A stretch of 64,000 nucleotides of DNA, taken from NCBI RefSeq assembly GCF_001890925.1, contig NZ_MLCB01000172.1, positions 27,643 to 91,642 on the forward strand, given 5' to 3'. A program made the translations under genes and the position numbers. Positions 38,511 through 46,796 of the stretch are shown here, one piece after another. Source of the DNA: Planktotalea frisia. Lineage in GTDB: Bacteria; Pseudomonadota; Alphaproteobacteria; Rhodobacterales; Rhodobacteraceae. The notes beneath the pieces are model-generated. The model saw nothing but the letters and a program-made list of their open reading frames with translations, ran no database searches and was not told the origin of the DNA. Numbering within the stretch: the stretch's first letter is position 1; each line of letters starts with the position of its first letter.

Positions 38511-40366
38511 GCTTGGTCCTCCCGTTTCATCAAGCCGATTTTCTCGGCCCATTTACGCAAAGTTCCGGCAATACCGTCAGGGGCGACAATCACCACAAAG
38601 ATGATCAGCAAACCCAACAACAACCGCCAATATTCAAAGCGCGTGATGTAGTCCTTCGCGCCTTCCAAAGCGGCACCGCCGACGACGCCACCAGCGAGTG
38701 TTTTCACGCCGCCCAAGAAGACGACGATCAGCGCATCAAAGCTGCGCGCGATTTCCAACTCGTTGGGGAAGATCGAACCTTTGGAAAAGACGAACAAACC
38801 GCCAGCGATCCCCGCCATCGCGCCTGCGAAACCAAATGCGACCCATTGCACGTGTTTGGTGTTGATCCCCGTCGCTTCCGCTTGACGTGCTGAATCGCGA
38901 GCGCCGCGCAATGCGTAGCCGAAGGGCGCATGCGCGGTGTGGCGCAGAATGATGATGCCACCAATGCACAGCACTAAAGCAAGGTAGTAAAACGTGGTCG
39001 TGCCCGACGCCCACTCAGATGGCCAAATGTCTACAAGCCCGTCGTCACCCCCAGTGAAATCGCCCCATTGGAAGACCAGCGACCAAAGCAGCTGCGCGAA
39101 GGCGAGCGTCAGCATGGCAAAGTAGACGCCTGTAAGGCGCAAGCAGACCCAGCCAAAAATGATCGCCGTTAGGCCCGCTGCGAGCGGGGCGAGGATCAGC
39201 GCCAGTTCCATCGGGGTGCCTGCATATGTGACCAGCAAAGCCGCCGCGTAGGCCCCGCCGCCGAAATATGCGGCATGCCCAAAAGAGACGAGGCCACCGA
39301 GACCTAAAAGGAAATGTAGTGACGCTGCGAACAAACAGAAAATCGCGATATCGGTGATGAGAACCAGTAGGAAACTGTCACCAATCAATGGCAGAAAAGC
39401 GAGCAGAACGAGCCCCGCCATCACGATCATCCGCGCCGTTTGCCCAGCGGGTTTGATCGGGCGTTCAGGTTCGCCCACTTGACCATGTTCCCCCGCAACT
39501 TCCTCGCGACCAAACAGTCCAAACGGACGGAAAATCAAGACAACGACCATAACCACAAACATAAGTGCCAGCGTGGATTGCGGCAGGTAATTAACGCCAA
39601 ACACGTTCAAAACGGAAATGAGGACAGCTGCCACATAAGCACCGGGCAGCGATCCCATGCCACCAATCACAACCACGACAAAGATCGCGCTCAAAATATT
39701 GAAGTCCATCAATAAGTCAGCGCCCCCTTTGGGCAGCTGCACCGCACCACCCAGACCCGCGAGAGCGCAGCCCAGAAAGAAAACGCCCGTGAATAACCAT
39801 GCCTGATTGACGCCCAACGCGCCGACCATCTCACGGTCTTGCGTGGCAGCACGTACAAGGATGCCGGTGCGCGTTTTGGTGATCAGCCACCAAAGCGCAA
39901 AGGCGACAAAGGGCGTCAGAGCGATCAGCGCGAGGTCATATTTCGGCACAGGTTCCCCCATGATCCGAATAATTCCTTTAAGGCCCGGTGCGCGCGGGCC
40001 GAGGAAATCATCGGCACCCCAGATAAGCAAAGTTAAGTCCTGAACAACCAAGATAACACCGAAAGTCGCGACAAGCTGGAACAGTTCTGGCGCTTTATAA
40101 ACGGGCCGCAGCACCAACATTTCGACGACGATCCCGATGATCCCAACGACCAGCCCTGCCAGCAAAATAGAGGTCCAAAACCCCCAAGCGCCGGGCAAGA
40201 CTTGCATGAAGGAATACCCAACATAAGCGCCGAGCATATAAAACGAGCCATGCGCGAAATTAACGATACGCGTGACACCAAAAATTAATGATAGGCCAGA
40301 GGCGACCATGAACAGCGCACTCGCATTAGCGAGCCCTGTTAGGATTTGCGCGATGAAGAAACCCAT
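38507..40366 (-). CDS. fused LivH-LivM permease of a HAAT importer
   Basis: A 619-residue permease in which the two membrane subunits normally encoded separately are joined. Residues 1-290 are LivH-like (FGVTRIVNFAHGSFYMLGAYVG, MVGALGVNQAWLF and GGMGSLPGAYVAAVLI). Residues about 315-619 are LivM-like (GLGGLVSFGHAAYFGGGAYA, LRLTGVYFAMLTLAFAQLL and FLGGVKTLAGGVVGG). The join is a polar Glu/Pro stretch near 296-312. No frameshift is needed. The substrate-binding gene is upstream on the same strand, with an attenuator-like hairpin between. Confidence 0.94.
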   Translation of the reverse strand: MGFFIAQILTGLANASALFMVASGLSLIFGVTRIVNFAHGSFYMLGAYVGYSFMQVLPGAWGFWTSILLAGLVVGIIGIVVEMLVLRPVYKAPELFQLVATFGVILVVQDLTLLIWGADDFLGPRAPGLKGIIRIMGEPVPKYDLALIALTPFVAFALWWLITKTRTGILVRAATQDREMVGALGVNQAWLFTGVFFLGCALAGLGGAVQLPKGGADLLMDFNILSAIFVVVVIGGMGSLPGAYVAAVLISVLNVFGVNYLPQSTLALMFVVMVVVLIFRPFGLFGREEVAGEHGQVGEPERPIKPAGQTARMIVMAGLVLLAFLPLIGDSFLLVLITDIAIFCLFAASLHFLLGLGGLVSFGHAAYFGGGAYAAALLVTYAGTPMELALILAPLAAGLTAIIFGWVCLRLTGVYFAMLTLAFAQLLWSLVFQWGDFTGGDDGLVDIWPSEWASGTTTFYYLALVLCIGGIIILRHTAHAPFGYALRGARDSARQAEATGINTKHVQWVAFGFAGAMAGIAGGLFVFSKGSIFPNELEIARSFDALIVVFLGGVKTLAGGVVGGAALEGAKDYITRFEYWRLLLGLLIIFVVIVAPDGIAGTLRKWAEKIGLMKREDQA

Positions 40367-40393
40367 GGCTTAACCTTTGGTATTTAGGTGAGA

Positions 40394-40419
40394 ACGGCCC
40401 GCCATTTCAGGCGGACCGT
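40394..40419 (-). terminator. hairpin between the binding-protein gene and the permease gene
   Basis: ACGGcCCGCC / GGCGGaCCGT, 10 positions with one mismatch and a 6-base loop, in the 82-base gap. On the minus strand no strong T-run follows it. Such hairpins after a periplasmic binding-protein gene commonly protect its mRNA or reduce downstream expression, and that is the inferred role. Confidence 0.6.
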
Positions 40420-40448
40420 GTTTCAAATTTTCTAGAAAATTCGCGCGC

Positions 40449-41657
40449 TTAGTTGCCGGAACCGCGCAGTTTCATGACCTCTTCGTCAGACAACGTGTAG
40501 TCCGCGCCGTCCTTGTAGACCCAGTTCTCTAGCGTGCCTTTGCCGTCTTTCAGCGCGATCGTGCCCACGTAAGCGCCCATGGTCGCTTGGTGGTCTTGCG
40601 CGCGGAAGGTGATGTCGCCAACAGGCGTGCTCACAGGCAAATCAGCAAACGCCGCGCGGATCGCTTCGCTATCCGTTGAGCCTGCTTTTTCCAGAACCGC
40701 AGCAATGGATTGTACGGTCATGTATCCAACCAAAGAACCAATACGCGGGTGGTCATCGTATTTCGCCATGTAAGCGTCGACAAAGACTTTGCCGGGACCT
40801 TCGGTAATTTCGGACCAAGGATAGCCAGTCACGACCCAACCTTCTGGCGCTTCATCGCCCAGCGGGTCCATGTACTCAGGCTCGCCCGAAAGAAGGCCGT
40901 AAACATTACGTCCTTCGAACAATCCACGTGTGCCACCCTCACGAACGAACTTCGCCAGATCACCACCAAAGGTTACGTTGTAAATCGCATCGGGTTTCGC
41001 GCGCTCAAGGGCTTGCGCTTCCGCACCTGCGTCGATCTTGAACAGGGCTGGCCATTGCTCTGCCACGAACTCGACTTCGGGCTTGAGCTTGGTCAACGCT
41101 TTCTTGAACGCCGCAACCGCATCTTTGCCGTATGCGTAGTTTGGCGCGATGGTTGCATAGCGGATCGCATCGGTTTTCGCCGCTTCTTCCGCGAGCATCG
41201 CCGCTTGCATGTATGTCGATGAACGCAGGCGGAAGGTGTAGTCGTTGCCTTTGGACCATGTGATCGCATCGGCGAGTGGCTCGGAGGCGAGGTAGACGTA
41301 TTTCTTTTCCGCCGCGAGGGAGCTGATCGCGAGACCAACATTAGACAAAATCGTGCCTGTCAGCATCACCGCGCCGTCGCGTGTCATCAACTCTTCCGCG
41401 ATTTTCACTGCTTCGCCGGGTTTGCCCTGATCATCGCGAAAGATAAATTCCATAGGTTTGCCAAGCACACCGCCTGCTGCGTTGACCTCTTCCAAAGCCA
41501 TCTCGATCCCGAGCTTATAGGGACCAGCAAAGGCCGCCATTCGCTTGTAGTGGTTGATCTCGCCGATCTTGATCGTTTCTTGTGCCACAACAGGCAAGCC
41601 GATGGCCGCAATCGCAGCTGCGCCCACAAGGCCCTTCAAAAATGTCATTCTTTTCAT
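40449..41657 (-). CDS. periplasmic substrate-binding protein of the HAAT importer
   Basis: A 402-residue type-1 periplasmic binding protein (Peripla_BP_6). The signal peptide (residues 1-24, MKRMTFLKGLVGAAAIAAIG, cleavage after VVA) is followed by a mature part beginning QETIKIGEINHYKRMAAFAG. The ATG at 41657 is used because GAGGGA precedes it. A longer frame upstream to 41864 overlaps the Rieske gene and is Arg-rich, and was rejected. The ligand is not readable. The linked Rieske gene suggests an aromatic or N-heterocyclic acid. Confidence 0.92.
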   Translation of the reverse strand: MKRMTFLKGLVGAAAIAAIGLPVVAQETIKIGEINHYKRMAAFAGPYKLGIEMALEEVNAAGGVLGKPMEFIFRDDQGKPGEAVKIAEELMTRDGAVMLTGTILSNVGLAISSLAAEKKYVYLASEPLADAITWSKGNDYTFRLRSSTYMQAAMLAEEAAKTDAIRYATIAPNYAYGKDAVAAFKKALTKLKPEVEFVAEQWPALFKIDAGAEAQALERAKPDAIYNVTFGGDLAKFVREGGTRGLFEGRNVYGLLSGEPEYMDPLGDEAPEGWVVTGYPWSEITEGPGKVFVDAYMAKYDDHPRIGSLVGYMTVQSIAAVLEKAGSTDSEAIRAAFADLPVSTPVGDITFRAQDHQATMGAYVGTIALKDGKGTLENWVYKDGADYTLSDEEVMKLRGSGN

Positions 41658-41694
41658 TGTCGTCCCTCTTCTTGTTGGACCGACCCTAGCAGCG

Positions 41695-42762
41695 TCAGTC
41701 GTGCTGCACAAAGGTCGGATGGAGCGGCGCACCAAGATCTTCGGTCGCCTCCGCCTCCACAAGGTCGCGTATTCTCTTGCGATACACGTTTGGTCCCTTG
41801 TCGATGGCAATTCTGATGGGTTTACGCTTTTGCGGGCGCTGTTCTTCGATGTGGATCGCCTCAAGCACCTCTTTGTCCTCGGCGAACGCTATTCGGAACA
41901 TTTTGTCCATATTCTCGGACGCGGCTTCGTCGCCAACGGCGGTGTTACGCAGGTGCATCCAGTGATCAATCGTATAATCTTCGGTAACGGGGGTTACAAA
42001 GTGCAGCGCAAAAATACGCACGCCTTTGTCGCGCTCGTCTTCTTCAAGTTTCGCAGCAACATCGGCACTGCCGAAATCAATCACAGCTGTGCTGGGGAGA
42101 TGTAAATAATAGTAATGCCAGCGATCCACGTTCCCTGTGAACCCGCCGAAATTCTGGAAAAACCCAACCGGTGCGGAATCTTTGATCCAACGCCATGCAA
42201 CAATCTGATCACCAGCAGTCGAGACATGCACAGGCACGTTCTCAGACGCAGCACTGCCAAGCGTCGTAGGGTGCACAAAGCTCACGTGTGCAGGGTCCAC
42301 AAGGTTCTCTGCAACATTGAGATAATTCGCCTTTAAGTGCAGTCCGTCCCCATGATGCGCGTGCCAATTCGGGTCGCTAAACTCGGGCATGTCAAAGACA
42401 GGCGTGTCTGCGGCAAGGGCTGACTCACCAGGCCAAATCCAAACGATACCGTGCGCTTCGTGTACCGGAAACGTATCCACATAGGCGGATTTCGGCAGGT
42501 TATCCTGCCCCGGAACGCGCACACATTTTCCATCAATGCCGAATGTCATACCGTGATATCCGCACTGCACCGTGTCGCCGATACGTTTGCCTTTGGAAAG
42601 CGGCAAAAGCCGGTGGGGGCAGCGATCCTCAAGCGCAACGACCTGACCGTCAGAGGCACGAAAAATAACCATATTCTGCTCGGTGATCGTGATTGCGCGC
42701 AAATCCTCACCGAAATCCTTTGACCAACCGGCCACGTACCATGCGTTGCGCACAAACGGCAT
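41695..42762 (-). CDS. Rieske aromatic-ring-hydroxylating oxygenase, alpha subunit (VanA-type)
   Basis: A 355-residue oxygenase component. The Rieske cluster ligands are C48, H50, C67 and H70 (CPHRLLPL and QCGYHGMTF). The mononuclear iron ligands are in NLVDPAHVSFVH (candidates D156, H159 and H164). Single-component-size proteins of this group, such as vanillate or dicamba demethylases, take electrons from a separate reductase, which is not next to this gene. The ATG at 42762 (MPFVRNAWYV) matches family starts; a longer frame to 42828 would run into the operator region. It diverges from marR and precedes the transporter operon, 37 bases away. Confidence 0.9.
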   Translation of the reverse strand: MPFVRNAWYVAGWSKDFGEDLRAITITEQNMVIFRASDGQVVALEDRCPHRLLPLSKGKRIGDTVQCGYHGMTFGIDGKCVRVPGQDNLPKSAYVDTFPVHEAHGIVWIWPGESALAADTPVFDMPEFSDPNWHAHHGDGLHLKANYLNVAENLVDPAHVSFVHPTTLGSAASENVPVHVSTAGDQIVAWRWIKDSAPVGFFQNFGGFTGNVDRWHYYYLHLPSTAVIDFGSADVAAKLEEDERDKGVRIFALHFVTPVTEDYTIDHWMHLRNTAVGDEAASENMDKMFRIAFAEDKEVLEAIHIEEQRPQKRKPIRIAIDKGPNVYRKRIRDLVEAEATEDLGAPLHPTFVQHD

Positions 42763-42809
42763 ATGAAACGATCCCTTTATATCCCAGCAGATAGCGCTAT
42801 TCGGCACCA

Positions 42810-42832
42810 AAAACTTGTTCGTTGTCAAACAA
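42810..42832. promoter_or_regulatory. candidate operator between the Rieske gene and marR
   Basis: AAAACTTGTTCGT followed by TGTCAAACAA, giving an imperfect inverted repeat TTGTT-N8-AACAA. It lies in the 113-base divergent gap. The first 13 bases match, with one difference, a motif at 50377-50389 in the other divergent promoter of this region. MarR proteins often bind such repeats in their own divergent promoter. Confidence 0.5.
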
Positions 42833-42875
42833 ATTATGTCCGCTTATCTTCTCAACTCGCGAATAAGGGCTACGG

Positions 42876-43301
42876 ATGAACCAGAGTGAAGCAAAGAGCG
42901 CGTATAAGCTGGAAGACCAAATCGGTTTTCGGCTTCGTTTGGCCAATCAAAAACACTTGGAACTGTTTGGCGCGCACATGCCAGATGTGACGCCGACGCA
43001 GTTTGCAATCTTAGCGCGCTTGTCCCAAGACGGGTCCCTGTCGCAGAACCTTCTGGGACGCCGCGTCGGTATGGACGCCGCGACCACCAAAGGCGTTGTA
43101 GATCGTTTGCGCAGTAAAGGTTGGGTCCAGAGCGAACCGTCAAAAACCGACCTGCGAAGGCTGGAGATTTCTCTGACGCCACAGGGAACACAGTTTGCCA
43201 AAGATGCGATTGCCAGTGCGCAAATCGTCTCTGAACAAACCACGAAGAACTTGAGTCCGCGCGAGACAGAGCGGCTCTTGGCACTGCTTGGCAAACTCTA
43301 A
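42876..43301 (+). CDS. MarR-family transcription regulator
   Basis: A 141-residue winged-helix regulator with the MarR plan: RLRLANQKHLELFGAHMP helix, GVTPTQFAILARL-like MPDVTPTQFAILARLSQD, DNA-recognition helix DAATTKGVVDRLRSKGWV, and wing EPSKTDLRRLEISLTPQG. MarR repressors usually release DNA on binding an aromatic or phenolic ligand, often the pathway substrate. Its position, divergent from the Rieske/transporter unit and next to the heterocycle operon, makes it the probable local controller of both. Confidence 0.93.
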   Translation: MNQSEAKSAYKLEDQIGFRLRLANQKHLELFGAHMPDVTPTQFAILARLSQDGSLSQNLLGRRVGMDAATTKGVVDRLRSKGWVQSEPSKTDLRRLEISLTPQGTQFAKDAIASAQIVSEQTTKNLSPRETERLLALLGKL

Positions 43302-43326
43302 GCTCTAATTTTCTAGAATGAACGGC

Positions 43327-43911
43327 TCACCGAAGCCCATCTTTTCCTTCCGCATCAGTATGCGTCAAACCGCCAACACGCGGCAAAGGGCGCCCGCTAT
43401 CGGTGACAGCTATCGCCACTAAGATCTCGTTGGCACGCGGTGCATCGTTCAAGCGCACTTCAACACCATCGAAATGCGAACGTACATAGGCGGCATCTTT
43501 ATGCCCCAGAGGCACGTCCAGATCCTGCCCCGGGCCACCCATTTTTTTGGAAGACGGTACCAACGCCGCCCCTTTTTCAACTTCTTTACGCAAAGGTGCA
43601 CCCATCTTAGGATGTAGCAATGCTGCTGCGTGCTCCAGCTCACCGTTTTCACCAACCATCGCCGCTTTTCCATAGCTTTGCGCACGCTCAGCCGTGATGC
43701 CCAGCGCCTCGACACAGCGTTTGCCCAATGTCTCGCCCAGCTCCGCGCCAATCTCCATCAATGGTGATAGATCCTCGACATACTTTCCTGCGAAGGGGTT
43801 CGCGATGACGGCCACAGCGACTGCCTTGCGCGTCGCAGGCGATATCGTCCGCCCTGCTTCTTGGTGTGTTTCTTCGACCCAAACGGCAATTTTTCGAATG
43901 TCCGCGCTCAT
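43327..43911 (-). CDS. DUF1185 family protein, first copy
   Basis: A 194-residue protein of the DUF1185 (amino-acid-synthesis-like, PF06684) family, function unknown. Conserved features shared with the copy directly upstream are VIANPFAGKYVEDLSPLM near residue 35, the LEHAAALLHP segment, PSSKKMGGPGQDLDVPLGHKDAAYVRSHFD, the short LNDAPRANE and the end GKDGLR. It is the last gene of the heterocycle operon. Its start overlaps the stop of the second copy as ATGA. No signal peptide, so cytosolic. Confidence 0.88.
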   Translation of the reverse strand: MSADIRKIAVWVEETHQEAGRTISPATRKAVAVAVIANPFAGKYVEDLSPLMEIGAELGETLGKRCVEALGITAERAQSYGKAAMVGENGELEHAAALLHPKMGAPLRKEVEKGAALVPSSKKMGGPGQDLDVPLGHKDAAYVRSHFDGVEVRLNDAPRANEILVAIAVTDSGRPLPRVGGLTHTDAEGKDGLR

Positions 43912-44492
43912 CGTAGACCATCCTCACCTTTGATATCATTGGCACTCAGACCACCAGCACGATCGTGGACCCGTGCGCCTGTGCTCATGACCAAAACAAA
44001 AGCCAGCTCATTCGCGCGCGGCGCATCGTTCATGCCGACCTCCATCGCATCGAAATGACCTCGCACATAAGAAGCATTGATATGAGTAATCGGCACATCA
44101 AGGCGCACACCTGCTGCACCCACTTTTTTTGTAGAGGGCACAATCGCCTTCGCATCCCCCAAAAGTTCGCGCATCGCATATCCGCCCGGCGCATGCCAAA
44201 GCGCGCCGTGTTCCAGTTCACCTGCCGTGCCGACGATTGAGCCTTTGCCATACCCTTCGATAACCGACGCATCGCCGCCCAGCGCATCAATCAGCTTTTG
44301 CGCCATCTCAAGACCAAGAGGTTTCAAATCCTCCATAAACGGTTGGATATCTTCGACATATGCGCCCGCATAAGGATTGGATATCACAGCAACAACTGCA
44401 CCGCGCTTTTGCGGCACGTTGGCGCGTGGTCCACCTTCGTGAAAGACTTCTTCTATGACCGTTGCGATCTTGCGCACGACGACGTCAGGCAT
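43908..44492 (-). CDS. DUF1185 family protein, second copy
   Basis: A 194-residue paralogue of the adjacent gene, the same length and with the same landmarks (VISNPYAGAYVEDIQPFME, ELEHGALWHAPGG, PSTKKVGAAGVRLDVPITH, NDAPRANELAF). The two differ enough in sequence to be an old duplication rather than a recent copy, so they may form a hetero-oligomer. Its ATG overlaps the upstream UPF0280 stop by 8 bases. The role in the pathway is unknown. Confidence 0.88.
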   Translation of the reverse strand: MPDVVVRKIATVIEEVFHEGGPRANVPQKRGAVVAVISNPYAGAYVEDIQPFMEDLKPLGLEMAQKLIDALGGDASVIEGYGKGSIVGTAGELEHGALWHAPGGYAMRELLGDAKAIVPSTKKVGAAGVRLDVPITHINASYVRGHFDAMEVGMNDAPRANELAFVLVMSTGARVHDRAGGLSANDIKGEDGLR

Positions 44493-45315
44493 GTTCCAGC
44501 ACCTTTTCTTTGTTCAATTCAATTTGTCTACTTTGCCCGCGCAAATGCAAGCTTGCTGCGTGGATGAGCCTTTGGTTTTGCATGTTCACAGCGCGCCGAG
44601 CGCCAGCATCCAGCGCGAGACCAACCTCAGTCGCTGTGAGTGCGCCAACATTTCTAACGACGAGCTGATCCCCCAGATCCGTGTCATCGCGAATATCTTT
44701 TGCAGGGGCGCGGTGGATCAGCGGATGCTCTGGCAAATCAACCGCTCCTGCAATCAAAGTCGCAGCGACATCCGCCATGCTGGCCGTTTTGGCCAAAACG
44801 GTAACGCTCTGCGCAATTCCAAACGAAAGGCTACGTCCCGCCTGCCCGCTCGTCGCGATGCCACGCACATTGCTCTTTGCACTCAAAGTGATCTTGCCGA
44901 GGGCCGCGCCGCCGAGCCCTGCCATCGCAATGTCAAAAGTCGCATCACCACTCAAATGCAAGGCGATGTCACCGCCGTTGTTCACGTAAGCGCGGCGCTG
45001 ATCGCCAGCGGTACAAATCGCGTCCAAAACCGTTTCGGCAACTGCCCCTGCGACCCCGGCCATGGGTGTCACAAAACCTTCGTGCGCTTGCGCGGCGGTC
45101 CACATCTTGCGCGCGATAGGACCTTTCGGAGACGGTCCATCCCATTGGCGCAATAGTGCGATCTCACTCATCAACTCTGACAAAACACTGCTCAAACGCT
45201 GCTCTGCGGCCTCAAATGCCACTGCGCGCGCGCCATCAACCCCGATAATCAGGTCAATCGGTCCATGCTGCAAATGCAGACGATTGCCGCAGAGAAAAGC
45301 GCGCTGAACTTGCAT
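44485..45315 (-). CDS. UPF0280 family protein (ApbE-like fold)
   Basis: A 276-residue protein that I assign to UPF0280, a family related to ApbE flavin transferases. Features are the GVAGAVAETVLDAI helix, VNNGGDIALHL and KSNVRGIATSGQAGRSLSFGIA with TVLAKTASMADVAATLIAGAV, which parallel ApbE's substrate loops. ApbE proteins attach FMN covalently to other proteins or trim FAD, and UPF0280 function is not known. The start is the ATG at 45315, overlapping the reductase stop as TGATG. A role in flavin maturation of a protein in the operon is only inference. Confidence 0.85.
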   Translation of the reverse strand: MQVQRAFLCGNRLHLQHGPIDLIIGVDGARAVAFEAAEQRLSSVLSELMSEIALLRQWDGPSPKGPIARKMWTAAQAHEGFVTPMAGVAGAVAETVLDAICTAGDQRRAYVNNGGDIALHLSGDATFDIAMAGLGGAALGKITLSAKSNVRGIATSGQAGRSLSFGIAQSVTVLAKTASMADVAATLIAGAVDLPEHPLIHRAPAKDIRDDTDLGDQLVVRNVGALTATEVGLALDAGARRAVNMQNQRLIHAASLHLRGQSRQIELNKEKVLEHA

Positions 45316-46796
45316 CAACCGCGCCCTTCGCGATTTCTGCGTTGCGCTTTGTGCGGATCAGGCTGCGTCGCCAAGCGGCTGACCTTGCGCACCTCGGGCG
45401 TCAAAACAGAGGCCACATCCTGAATATGCTCAATGTGACCGCCAAGCGCGGCGTAATCTTCGCGCCTGAGCGTGAACTCGATTGGCGCAACCAAAGCAGG
45501 TGTCGGCACATACCCAAATGAATTCGTAGGCATTTCCATGACATCCACCATAACCGTGATACCGCCACCGGGCCAAACATAAGCTTCGGCCCCACCACAC
45601 GACACATAGGTCAGCGCGTCTTTGACCGAACGGGTCAAGCGCACGGGGTTTTCTGTTACCCCCGCGCGCAAGGATCCACCCGCACCACCCATAAAGAGAA
45701 CGGTGCACAAAGAGGGCTCACAATTTTCCGCAATGCGATCTGCGCTCACACGAAGCTCTTCTGAAATCTCGGCAGGTTGCGGGATCAAATTCTCATCCAG
45801 CTCATAATAAGCCCATTGCTCTCCCGTCGTGGAGACCATCAGCAACCGCAAACCAGCCCAAGCTTTCTTGGCATCTGCAGGTTTGAGAATAGTCAGCGGA
45901 TCTTCTACATCTGTGCCACCCCAGCCAGTACCCGGTTCTGCAACCTGAAAGTAGCGGCCAGGCGTCGAGCGACGGCCTTGGATTTTGATACCAGAAGGGC
46001 GCATATCGAGTTGCTTGCCGGCTTCATGCTCGGTCAGAACACCGGTGATGTGATCATCCACGACGATCACTTCATCTACGTGGGGCTCCCACTGTTTGGC
46101 GAACATGCCGATTGCAGCAGAACCACAGCCAACGCGCATCAATTTCTCGCGCACATCGTTGATGATCGGCGCTTGGCCCGCTTGCACCACAATCTCTGCA
46201 CCCTCATCAATTTGCATCGTGACTGCTTCGCGATTGCACAGGTTCATTAGCGCATCACAGGTCACGCGGCCCTCAGCTTTGCTGCCACCTGTCAAGTGCT
46301 CCACGCCGCCAAGCGAGAGCATTTTAGAGCCATACTCTGAGGTCATCACATGGCCTATCGCCTCGCCTTTGACCCGAACCACCGCGCACTCGAGACCTAT
46401 AAAACGATCCGTGTCGATCTTCACTTTGACGCCGCAGTAGGAATAAATCCCTTCTGTCACAACCGTCACCATATCCGCACCATCAACCTCTTGAGAGACG
46501 ATAAATGGCGCGGGTTTGTAGTCGGGATAGGTCGTGCCTGCGCCAACTGCCGTCACGAATGTGCGCTTGCCTTGCACGATGTCGCCGTCCCAGTTTTGCA
46601 CGTTTTCACCTTGGTCGAGGAAGGCGACCGCAGGCGCACCACTCTCGATTACCGTCAAAGGATCCAGACGCACCAATTCGCCAGAATGGTTGGCATATCG
46701 ATCACATGCGCCTGATTTACCTTCAGCGATGAAGCACAACACAGGACAGGCATCGCAGCGAATTTTCTCTGGTTTGACCCGCGCGGCGTCACTCAT
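45315..46796 (-). CDS. 6-hydroxynicotinate reductase homologue
   Basis: A 493-residue protein resembling 6-hydroxynicotinate reductase (Hnr) of Eubacterium barkeri, which reduces 6-hydroxynicotinate with ferredoxin to 1,4,5,6-tetrahydro-6-oxonicotinate. The N-terminus has CDACPVLCFIAEGKSGACDRY (Cys 14, 17, 21, 31), a probable Fe-S cluster site, then EGIYSYCGVKVKID and LMRVGCGSAAIGMF and a Gly-rich GGAGGSLRAGV. No substrate has been tested for this copy. It is in the middle of the operon and overlaps both neighbours. Anaerobic enzymes of this type are oxygen-sensitive, so its use by an aerobe is of interest. Confidence 0.82.
   Translation of the reverse strand: MSDAARVKPEKIRCDACPVLCFIAEGKSGACDRYANHSGELVRLDPLTVIESGAPAVAFLDQGENVQNWDGDIVQGKRTFVTAVGAGTTYPDYKPAPFIVSQEVDGADMVTVVTEGIYSYCGVKVKIDTDRFIGLECAVVRVKGEAIGHVMTSEYGSKMLSLGGVEHLTGGSKAEGRVTCDALMNLCNREAVTMQIDEGAEIVVQAGQAPIINDVREKLMRVGCGSAAIGMFAKQWEPHVDEVIVVDDHITGVLTEHEAGKQLDMRPSGIKIQGRRSTPGRYFQVAEPGTGWGGTDVEDPLTILKPADAKKAWAGLRLLMVSTTGEQWAYYELDENLIPQPAEISEELRVSADRIAENCEPSLCTVLFMGGAGGSLRAGVTENPVRLTRSVKDALTYVSCGGAEAYVWPGGGITVMVDVMEMPTNSFGYVPTPALVAPIEFTLRREDYAALGGHIEHIQDVASVLTPEVRKVSRLATQPDPHKAQRRNREGRG

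Noticed and set aside
38507..40366. Missed stop or frameshift joining two permease genes
   Set aside because: The frame runs through the join without a stop, the linker is polar and natural-looking, and both halves are full length.
40449..41864. Longer start for the periplasmic binding protein (to 41864)
   Set aside because: The extra 69 residues are Arg-rich, overlap the Rieske gene and would hide a normal signal peptide that begins at 41657.
43327..44492. Recent tandem duplication or assembly artefact at the DUF1185 pair
   Set aside because: The two proteins share only short landmarks and differ widely elsewhere, so the pair is an old paralogous duplication, not a copied block.
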